From positions 186,001-250,000 of the forward strand of contig NZ_JAHRDV010000004.1 of NCBI RefSeq assembly GCF_019083805.1: a DNA stretch of 64,000 nucleotides, read 5' to 3'. The position numbers were made by a program, and so were the translations under genes. Within the stretch, counting starts at the first letter, position 1. Each line of letters begins with the position of its first letter. The stretch comes from Acetobacter estunensis. GTDB lineage: Bacteria; Pseudomonadota; Alphaproteobacteria; Acetobacterales; Acetobacteraceae. Below the pieces are notes generated by a model. The model did not search any database. It was not told where the DNA came from and worked only from the letters and a program-made list of their open reading frames with translations. Below are positions 58,029 through 64,000 of the stretch, piece by piece.

Positions 58029-59072
58029 TTATACAGGCTGGATACCAACTGATAACGGCGCACCATCATCATATGGACGTAAAAACTCGACAACCGTGGG
58101 GCGATAAAGATCCAGTCCTTTATAGGAGGCCAAAGCTGGATCAAGATCGCGCAGGACGCGATGCAGACGTTTCCGCCACTTTGGCACTGTCATGATGTCT
58201 TTTATCGGCAGCAGGTAGCAGCGAATTGCGAAAAGGACTGCATTTGAGCGTGGCAAACGATAGAGCGTCTGAAGCTCTACGCGCAGATGTACCTTCTCCG
58301 CGACATTTACAGGTGTGACCGATGCACGATCTTCTCCCCAAATCATATAATTTTCCGGAGAAGTATCAAGCCGGGGATTAATCGTCATCGTCCAGTTCAG
58401 ACGCCTGACCGGACGCCCGTACTGAAGCATCAATAGAAACCTAAGAGCACGATCAAAGATTCCCATTTCAGAGGCCTTGGGAACCGGAGCATGCCACTGG
58501 CGAAAAGACATACCCATATCGAATTTCAGAGACCAATCCGCCTGCGATGTAACCATGCCGCCGTCCATCCACAGATCATTCTCACGCTGGTCATGAAGCG
58601 TAAAATCTCCCTGCATCTGCCTTGCCATATATTCGAAAGGCGCTTGCGGAAGCGTGGTTTCGTCGCCAAACACAAAAGATTGGCTGATGTTCAAAAGATG
58701 ATTTTCCCAGTGCCAGTCGTTGCCCTTTTTTTTCAGAGTGAAATGCTCGGGATAATCTGATGACAGACTCTCCATGCCAAGTTCGAGGAAGTCCCATTCT
58801 GCATCGCGCATATGCGGCAAAACCATGCAGCGCTTGGGATCTTCCGCAAGAATACGAGCTTTCTCTGCACATTCACCAATATAATGCTCATCGACATCGA
58901 ATGTGTGACTCATGGCTTCCACTGGACCACCACGCACATGCGGTTCGACATTCATCGAATACATGTAATCATCGTCAGGAAATGGAAAAGGAAATCGGAG
59001 AATTGTTTCCTCACTATTTTCGACATGGAAGGGAGGACGGTAGCTATCCTGGACATGCATTTCGTCACTCAT
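58029..59072 (-). CDS. dmmC: Haem-dependent oxidative N-demethylase (DUF3445), dimethylamine monooxygenase subunit
   Basis: The 347-residue product is a DUF3445 (HODM alpha-subunit-like) protein with the characteristic RHDEP-less core: FPFPDDDYMYSMNVEPH, ENHLLNISQSFVFGDE, DMGMSFRQWHAPVP and LQTLYRLPRSNAVLF. It would bind haem and oxidise dimethylamine to methylamine and formaldehyde. It is the fourth gene of dmmD-A-B-C and starts 11 bases after dmmB. The letter dmmC comes from the gene order and may differ between naming schemes. Confidence 0.85.
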   Translation of the reverse strand: MSDEMHVQDSYRPPFHVENSEETILRFPFPFPDDDYMYSMNVEPHVRGGPVEAMSHTFDVDEHYIGECAEKARILAEDPKRCMVLPHMRDAEWDFLELGMESLSSDYPEHFTLKKKGNDWHWENHLLNISQSFVFGDETTLPQAPFEYMARQMQGDFTLHDQRENDLWMDGGMVTSQADWSLKFDMGMSFRQWHAPVPKASEMGIFDRALRFLLMLQYGRPVRRLNWTMTINPRLDTSPENYMIWGEDRASVTPVNVAEKVHLRVELQTLYRLPRSNAVLFAIRCYLLPIKDIMTVPKWRKRLHRVLRDLDPALASYKGLDLYRPTVVEFLRPYDDGAPLSVGIQPV

Positions 59073-59083
59073 GACTGGCCTCC

Positions 59084-60034
59084 TTAAAGATCAAGAGTGA
59101 GCGTGTCCGTTTTCGCACGGGACACACAGGTAAGAATAACATTGCCCGAAGCGCGCTCCGCCCCTGTAAGCACGTGGTCACGATGGTCTATCTGTCCGTC
59201 GAACACAGTCACGGCACAGGCACCACAGGCACCACCACGGCACATGCAGGGAGCATTCACACCCGCCTGCTCCAAGGCTTCCAGCAGCGTCTCATCCGCT
59301 CTGACCGGCACCCTACGGCCACTACGAGCAAGAATGACTTCAAACGCCCGTCCGCCCTCCGGCACGAAGAAATGTTCAGAATGCACTTTCTCCGGAGCAA
59401 AACCACACCAGTGTGTGGTTTCCTCCACCCATTTCATGAATCCTTCAGGCCCGCAGAAATAGACATGCGTCGCAATTGCCTCCTCCTGCAGCCAGTCAGC
59501 AAGGCCCACTTCAGAAGGCAGTTCGGTGTGAACGGAAACCCGTACCTGATCCTGATCTGCCAGCAATACCTCGAAGGCTGAACGTTCTTCCGCCCGGCAG
59601 AAATGATGCAGTGTGTAATCCGCCCCAATGGAACGCAGTTTTCTCAGATAGGAAAGAAAAGGAGTGATTCCTATACCAGCAGAAAGAAGCAGGTGACGTC
59701 GTGCCGTTTTTACAATCGGAAAAAGATTCGCCACACTTCCAATCCACACGGGCAGTCCGGGCTGACCTTTTTCATGCAGGAACCGCGAACCTCCCCGTGA
59801 CTGCGGTGCGAGACGGACAATCACCGTCAGTTCCCGTCCGTCTTCTGAACGCTCTACAATAGAATAGGCGTTCTTGTAGACCTTCTCTCCATCCCCGAAC
59901 TCAAGAGCGGCATAACTTCCCGGTGACACAGGCGGGAATGTAGACTCCTGCGCACGGAGCACAAATCGTCGCAATGTCGGTGTCAGGCTTTCAGCGCGCT
60001 CAATGAACGCCGGGAAGCCCATTCGTTCAACCAT
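59084..60034 (-). CDS. dmmB: Flavin/2Fe-2S reductase subunit of dimethylamine monooxygenase
   Basis: The 316-residue product is a phthalate-dioxygenase-reductase-type electron carrier. It has an N-terminal flavin domain (KNAYSIVER at 54-62), an NAD(P) domain (SAGIGITPF at 118-126, CGPEGFM at 194-200), and a C-terminal plant-type ferredoxin with Cys265, Cys270, Cys273 and Cys303 holding 2Fe-2S. It would pass electrons from NAD(P)H to the haem subunit. Its start overlaps the upstream gene by eight bases. Confidence 0.88.
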   Translation of the reverse strand: MVERMGFPAFIERAESLTPTLRRFVLRAQESTFPPVSPGSYAALEFGDGEKVYKNAYSIVERSEDGRELTVIVRLAPQSRGGSRFLHEKGQPGLPVWIGSVANLFPIVKTARRHLLLSAGIGITPFLSYLRKLRSIGADYTLHHFCRAEERSAFEVLLADQDQVRVSVHTELPSEVGLADWLQEEAIATHVYFCGPEGFMKWVEETTHWCGFAPEKVHSEHFFVPEGGRAFEVILARSGRRVPVRADETLLEALEQAGVNAPCMCRGGACGACAVTVFDGQIDHRDHVLTGAERASGNVILTCVSRAKTDTLTLDL

Positions 60035-60572
60035 GAGTTATCGCCTCCAGCGCCTCAATCACAACTGTCGGTTCACCCGCTCCCATATAGGCACCGAGAA
60101 CACGGGAATAATGGTCCCGGACGGACAGTTCCGTAGCACATCCCCGACACACCAGCGTGTCGCCACTCACCCCGTCATGAAGCGTGTCGCAATACACGCA
60201 GAATACCCGTCGTTCGGAACCAGCGGGTTCATCAAGAAGGATTTCCCCACTGCACAGACCTGCATCATCCGCGACTTTCGCCACTTGGGCGAGAAAAGCT
60301 GGCCGCCCAGCCGCATACAATCGAAGCCCTACCCTTTCATGCGCTAGGCGATATGCAAGCCTTTCAAGAAGATCGGCGGCAGAACGCATCTGCACATCAA
60401 ATGCGTTTGGCTCGGCCTTTACCAGACTGCTACGCTCTACGGTCCAGACTTCAAACACAGCAGGCCGTTCACCTTTCGGAAACGCCAATGTCACGTTTTC
60501 ACGGACAAACAGGTGGCGCCGTCCATCGGGATCAAAGGTCAGAGGCCGGTACGGAAGCTCGCTTGTCCCCAT
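60027..60572 (-). CDS. dmmA: Small zinc-ribbon subunit of dimethylamine monooxygenase (DmmA-like)
   Basis: The 181-residue product has a variable N-terminal domain and a C-terminal zinc ribbon with Cys125, Cys128, Cys142 and Cys145 (CVYC...CRGC), followed by DHYSRVLGAYMG. This is the shape of the DmmA-like subunit found in dmm clusters; its exact role in the complex is not known to me. ATG 60572 follows GGAAAGGAAAAGG. It overlaps dmmB by eight bases and lies 42 bases after dmmD. Confidence 0.8.
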   Translation of the reverse strand: MGTSELPYRPLTFDPDGRRHLFVRENVTLAFPKGERPAVFEVWTVERSSLVKAEPNAFDVQMRSAADLLERLAYRLAHERVGLRLYAAGRPAFLAQVAKVADDAGLCSGEILLDEPAGSERRVFCVYCDTLHDGVSGDTLVCRGCATELSVRDHYSRVLGAYMGAGEPTVVIEALEAITHG

Positions 60573-60613
60573 AAGACCTTTTCCTTTCCAACAGATCATA
60601 GCGGGACAGGACG

Positions 60614-61747
60614 TTATCCCTTTGCCGTCCGCTTCTTTTTCTCAGGATCATCGAACGGCAGCGTGTGCGTCACACCCGGTAACTCAGTATTTGCGGAATG
60701 CACCACAATACGTTTTCCTGGTATGGCGTACGGCATATCCATCCGCGCAAGCGCCATCGATTTTCCCGTTAGTTTCGAAACCATGGCGCAGGTAACAACA
60801 CCAACCTTGCGCTCGCCATCATAAACTGCCGAACCTTCCTTAGCCGTCACATCACCATCCAGCAGCAAACCAAAAATCTTGAAGCGCTCTTTTCCCTTGA
60901 GCGCGAAGTGCGCTGGCGCACCACGGAAATGCGTCTTGCCAGGACTGACGGTAAAGTTCAGGCCCAGCTCCCACAACGTGTCACCAGCCATATCCTGTTC
61001 AAATGGATACATTTCCGAATTATCATAAGGATAGAAGAGGAGATAGCTTTCCACTCGCAGCAGATCGAGTGCGGTAAAACAGACCGGAACGATCCCATCG
61101 CTTTTTCCATCTTCCAGAATGCTATCCCAGATCAGCGGCGCATCTACGCCCTTGCAGAAAATCTCATATCCGCGCTCTCCGGTATAACCCGTACGGGAGA
61201 TCATGACCGGGGCACCGAAAAGCGTCGTCTGCATATGGTGAAAATAGTTGAGTTGACGGATTCCGGGGACATGACGCTCAAGAAAATCCACTGCTACCGG
61301 GCCCTGAAGGGAAAGATCATGCAGATCATCATCAAACAGCATGGCGGCATTGCGCCCTACAACCGCCTGCGACAGCATTTCGTGCAAAGACCCGGCTCCG
61401 TGCACCACCATCCAGCTATTGGGCCCGGTGCGGTAGAGAACACAGTCATCAATGAACTTTCCCGAATCATTGAGAGCAGTGGCGTAAACCGAACGTCCCG
61501 GAGTAACTTTCTGGAGATTCCTGCTGGTTGCATAATCAAGGATGGCTGTCGCATGCGGCCCAACAAGATGGATTTTCTTCAGACCAGATACATCCATCAG
61601 GCCTGCCTTCGTACGAACGGCGGCGTGATGATCCCGCACATCGGTGGAATAACTCCAGGCCGTCGCCATGCCGTTCCAATCTTCAAGACTCGAACCAAGG
61701 GCACGGTGACGATCGGCAAGGGTGCTTGAACGCCAGCTTATGGTCAT
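60614..61747 (-). CDS. dmmD: GcvT-like tetrahydrofolate-dependent protein DmmD
   Basis: The 377-residue product has the GcvT fold (AGLMDVSGLKKIHL near 48, ISRTGYTGERGYEIF near 183, LDLLRVESYLLFYPYDN near 228) but is unlike the glycine-cleavage GcvT at 36843. In dmmDABC clusters such a protein is thought to capture the formaldehyde released on demethylation as methylene-tetrahydrofolate. ATG 61747 has GGGAGAAG eight bases upstream. It is the first gene after tmm, with a possible promoter of its own. Confidence 0.85.
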   Translation of the reverse strand: MTISWRSSTLADRHRALGSSLEDWNGMATAWSYSTDVRDHHAAVRTKAGLMDVSGLKKIHLVGPHATAILDYATSRNLQKVTPGRSVYATALNDSGKFIDDCVLYRTGPNSWMVVHGAGSLHEMLSQAVVGRNAAMLFDDDLHDLSLQGPVAVDFLERHVPGIRQLNYFHHMQTTLFGAPVMISRTGYTGERGYEIFCKGVDAPLIWDSILEDGKSDGIVPVCFTALDLLRVESYLLFYPYDNSEMYPFEQDMAGDTLWELGLNFTVSPGKTHFRGAPAHFALKGKERFKIFGLLLDGDVTAKEGSAVYDGERKVGVVTCAMVSKLTGKSMALARMDMPYAIPGKRIVVHSANTELPGVTHTLPFDDPEKKKRTAKG

Positions 61748-61834
61748 GTTTGCAGCTTCTCCCGGCTCACCGAGCCTTCACCTCGAATTGAAATCGCAAC
61801 AAATAATGTAAGAAAAACCCTGCACCTTGATTGC

Positions 61835-61864
61835 ATTATCGGATATATAAGTTTTCCTTAGCAA
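61835..61864 (-). promoter_or_regulatory. Candidate promoter upstream of dmmD
   Basis: In the 198-base AT-rich tmm-dmmD gap, TTGCTA at 61864-61859 and GATAAT at 61840-61835 (minus strand) are separated by 18 bases. This fits a sigma-70-type promoter 87 bases before the dmmD start, suggesting dmmDABC can be transcribed apart from tmm. Confidence 0.35.
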
Positions 61865-61904
61865 AGAAACCTTTTGATATAAACAATCATTTTCCAAAGA
61901 CCCT

Positions 61905-61939
61905 TCAGGGCACCGCCCCAATTGTAACTGATGCCCTGA
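61905..61939 (-). terminator. Hairpin in the tmm-dmmD gap
   Basis: TCAGGGCA at 61905-61912 pairs with TGCCCTGA at 61932-61939, an 8-base perfect stem with a 19-base loop. It lies a few bases after the tmm stop. The following minus-strand sequence has only short T runs, so it may attenuate rather than end transcription. Confidence 0.4.
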
Positions 61940-61945
61940 GTTGTG

Positions 61946-63322
61946 TTAACCCACGCTAGCCTTACGTTGGGGTTCGCCCACAGGGGCAAGAAAAGCCTCC
62001 AGAGAATCATCAAGCGCTTCCATCCATACCGTATGATGCGGAGGCGCCATTGTACCGGTCAGGACAGACGGATAGCTGCGGTCCCTGAAAGTCATGATTC
62101 CATCGACTTTATCATGCTTCCACTCCTTGAAGATCTCTGCCACTTTATCGAGATCAAAGGGTGGATAGTCAGTGTATTTCATCAAGTCACGGACGTAGTC
62201 GGTCTGGAAATCAATCTCCTGATAGGCGTCTTCAAGCGCTTCTTCGCGCTTGCGCCACACATGCGTGTCCGCTGTCATGTCCGCCGCCGTCGGCAGTTCC
62301 AGACGTCCCATAATTACGTCACGAGCGAACCATGCCTGAGCATCAAACATATTAAATGTGTAGTATTGATCCTGCATCCCGAGATAAAGCAACTTCGGAT
62401 TGTCGATCCAGCAGACACCTTTGTACAAATCTAGAGGATACAGGCGGTTATTTGTTTTCAACCTCAAAGTATCAGGCAGGAAGGGGAAATGATGCTTGTA
62501 TCCGGTGCACAGAATGATGGCATCCACCTTACGGGTCTCTCCATCACTAAAATGAGCTATGTTTCCTTCCACTTTCTCAAGAAGTGGATGCTCCGAAAAA
62601 TTCTCCGGCCAGTTAAAACCCAACGGGCGGGAACGGTAGGAGAAGATGATCGATTTCGCACCGTATTTGTAGCACTGGGAAGCGATATCTTCCGCAGAAT
62701 AAGAACTGCCAATTAGAAGAATGTCTTTGCCAGCAAATTCATTCGCATCCCGGAAATCATGGGCATGCAGAATGCGACCGGGAAAGAGATCAAAACCCGG
62801 AAAGCTCGGAACATTGGGGGTGGAGAAGTGACCGGAAGCACAAATGACGTAATCAAAAGATTCTGAATAAACGTGACTGTTCGCAAGGTCTTCAACTGTT
62901 ACGATGAAGTGCTCCGCATCTGCATCCCACTGGACTTCCCTTACCGGCGTGCTGTAACGCATATCGCCCTGTAGGTCATCACGCTTCATACGGCCGAGAA
63001 TGTAATCCAGAAGCACGGCACGAGGCGGATAGGACGGAATTGGACGACCAAAATGCTCCTCAAAGGAATAATCGGAAAATTCAAGCCCTTCTTTCGGACC
63101 ATTTGACCACAAAAAGCGGTACATGCTCCCATGCACAGGCTCTCCATATTCATCGAGTCCCGTACGCCAGGTATAGTTCCAGATACCGCCCGCTGATGAC
63201 TGCTTCTCGAAGCAGACGATGTCAGGAACATCAAATCCTTGCTTGCGAGCCGTGCTGAACGCTCTCAACGCAGCAAGCCCACTCGGACCCGCGCCAATGA
63301 CTGCTACCCGCTTTTTTGTCAT
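61946..63322 (-). CDS. tmm: Trimethylamine monooxygenase
   Basis: The 458-residue flavin monooxygenase would oxidise trimethylamine to trimethylamine N-oxide with NADPH and oxygen. FAD motif GAGPSG is at 10-15, the FMO motif [11 protein letters not shown] at 180-190, and the NADPH motif GSSYSAED at 205-212 with Tyr208 in the position known from bacterial Tmm. [15 protein letters not shown] (73-87) is typical of Tmm rather than other FMOs, and the length is right. Upstream lies the candidate tdm, downstream dmmDABC, which strongly supports the assignment. Confidence 0.92.
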   Translation of the reverse strand: MTKKRVAVIGAGPSGLAALRAFSTARKQGFDVPDIVCFEKQSSAGGIWNYTWRTGLDEYGEPVHGSMYRFLWSNGPKEGLEFSDYSFEEHFGRPIPSYPPRAVLLDYILGRMKRDDLQGDMRYSTPVREVQWDADAEHFIVTVEDLANSHVYSESFDYVICASGHFSTPNVPSFPGFDLFPGRILHAHDFRDANEFAGKDILLIGSSYSAEDIASQCYKYGAKSIIFSYRSRPLGFNWPENFSEHPLLEKVEGNIAHFSDGETRKVDAIILCTGYKHHFPFLPDTLRLKTNNRLYPLDLYKGVCWIDNPKLLYLGMQDQYYTFNMFDAQAWFARDVIMGRLELPTAADMTADTHVWRKREEALEDAYQEIDFQTDYVRDLMKYTDYPPFDLDKVAEIFKEWKHDKVDGIMTFRDRSYPSVLTGTMAPPHHTVWMEALDDSLEAFLAPVGEPQRKASVG

Positions 63323-63379
63323 GTTCGTAGATGCTCCTTACTGGACGATCAGGTTTACAAACCTGTTTCTGACCATATT

Positions 63380-64000
63380 TCAGGATCTGACCCGTGTTTT
63401 TTTCGAGTCATATGCCGGAAACAATGTAACCTTCACGGGTATTCTCTTTTGAAACCCGTCAAGTTTTCCGATTTCCAGATCCTTTCCAATTTCCGCCACT
63501 GATACATCGACACGTGCGAGCGCAATGTTTTTCCCCAGAACGGGTGAGTTGCACGCGCTTGTTACGACACCGACCTTGGCCCGACCTGAATAGACAGCAT
63601 CTCCGTGCTCAAGCCTGTCATTCAGTCTGCTTTCCAATCCAATCAAACAATTTCTTGGATTTTCACGTCTCCGCAGCAACGCTTCGCGACCGACATAATC
63701 CTCGACCTTGGACGCAGGCACCGCAAAGCCAATACCCGCCTCGAATGGATCCGTCTCCGGACAGAACTCGTAATTGGCAAAAGCCAGTCCGGCTTCGATA
63801 CGCAGCCAGTCGAGAGCGTCCAGACCGAGAGGCACCATCCCTTTCGGCTTTCCAGCCTCCCAGATCGCATCCCACACAGCAGAAGCCTGACGGGGATGAC
63901 ACCAGATTTCGTAACCAAGCTCTCCTGTGTAGCCGGTTCGTGAAACCACAACCGGAATGCCTTCCGGTCCACCGATGCGTCCGATGGTAAAGCGGAACCA
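63380..64000 (-). CDS. tdm: C-terminal part of a GcvT-domain protein, probably trimethylamine N-oxide demethylase
   Basis: The frame is open to the window edge, so only the last 206 residues are seen. They form the GcvT C-terminal half: WFRFTIGRIGGPEGIPVVVSR, then TGYTGELGYEIWC, LDALDWLRIEAGL and RVDVSVAEIGK. Tdm of methylotrophs carries just such a tetrahydrofolate-binding GcvT domain at its C-terminus, after a demethylase domain that would lie beyond this window. It sits directly upstream of tmm (57 bases), as in known tdm-tmm pairs. A dimethylglycine dehydrogenase-type protein is the alternative. Confidence 0.7.
   Translation of the reverse strand, partial: WFRFTIGRIGGPEGIPVVVSRTGYTGELGYEIWCHPRQASAVWDAIWEAGKPKGMVPLGLDALDWLRIEAGLAFANYEFCPETDPFEAGIGFAVPASKVEDYVGREALLRRRENPRNCLIGLESRLNDRLEHGDAVYSGRAKVGVVTSACNSPVLGKNIALARVDVSVAEIGKDLEIGKLDGFQKRIPVKVTLFPAYDSKKTRVRS

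Overview
The window is a chromosomal segment of an acetic acid bacterium (Acetobacteraceae, Alphaproteobacteria). The evidence is the membrane PQQ-dependent alcohol dehydrogenase pair adhA-adhB, alphaproteobacterial cell-envelope and stringent-response gene orders, a GTTC-N7-GTTC SOS box in front of lexA, and GC-rich coding sequence. I cannot name the genus. Almost all of the window is dense housekeeping sequence. I saw no tRNA, rRNA, CRISPR array, insertion sequence or prophage.

Layout. 1-5.4 kb: a BI-1 family membrane protein and the periplasmic ethanol oxidase adhAB, closed by strong terminators. 5.5-9.9 kb (minus): argB, engB and the ribosome/membrane-insertion set rpmH-rnpA-yidD-yidC. 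10-29.8 kb (minus): one co-oriented block folK-rpoZ-rsh-acpS-lepB-rnc-era-pyrH-frr-uppS-cdsA-dxr-rseP-bamA-skp-lpxD-fabZ-lpxA-lpxI-gloA. It links the stringent response, RNA processing, isoprenoid and phospholipid supply, lipid A synthesis and outer-membrane assembly; lpxB, often next to lpxI, is not there. 29.9-33 kb: an NYN-domain protein, a uracil-DNA glycosylase, an msrQ without msrP and a beta-hydroxyacid dehydrogenase. 33-38.3 kb (minus): glycine cleavage operon gcvT-gcvH-gcvP-XRE regulator behind a tandem glycine riboswitch and a matching promoter. 38.3-42 kb (minus): class I ribonucleotide reductase nrdA-nrdB with a pair of NrdR-like boxes, plus an unknown 121-residue protein.

42-50.4 kb: a Gfo/Idh oxidoreductase, a 54-residue orphan, redox and detoxification genes (wrbA, isochorismatase-like, pirin with a divergent LysR regulator), the quinone-linked D-lactate dehydrogenase dld, a nucleoside hydrolase, and lexA. 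50.4-57.8 kb: moeA, rpmG, ftsB-eno, a secreted MRJP/Yellow-type protein translationally coupled to a secreted alpha/beta hydrolase, an ELM1-like protein and a ferritin-like protein.

58-64 kb (minus): the stand-out region. A run of six genes reads [tdm C-terminus]-tmm-dmmD-dmmA-dmmB-dmmC, which is the layout of a methylated-amine catabolic cluster. Trimethylamine would be oxidised to its N-oxide by Tmm, demethylated to dimethylamine by the GcvT-tailed protein at the window edge (Tdm), and demethylated again to methylamine by the haem/flavin/zinc-ribbon dimethylamine monooxygenase. The GcvT-like domains would capture the formaldehyde on tetrahydrofolate. This region is AT-richer than the rest (about 48% GC in a line I counted, against about 60% elsewhere), is preceded by AT-rich intergenic DNA, and looks acquired. 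I do not know such a cluster as a standard feature of acetic acid bacteria.
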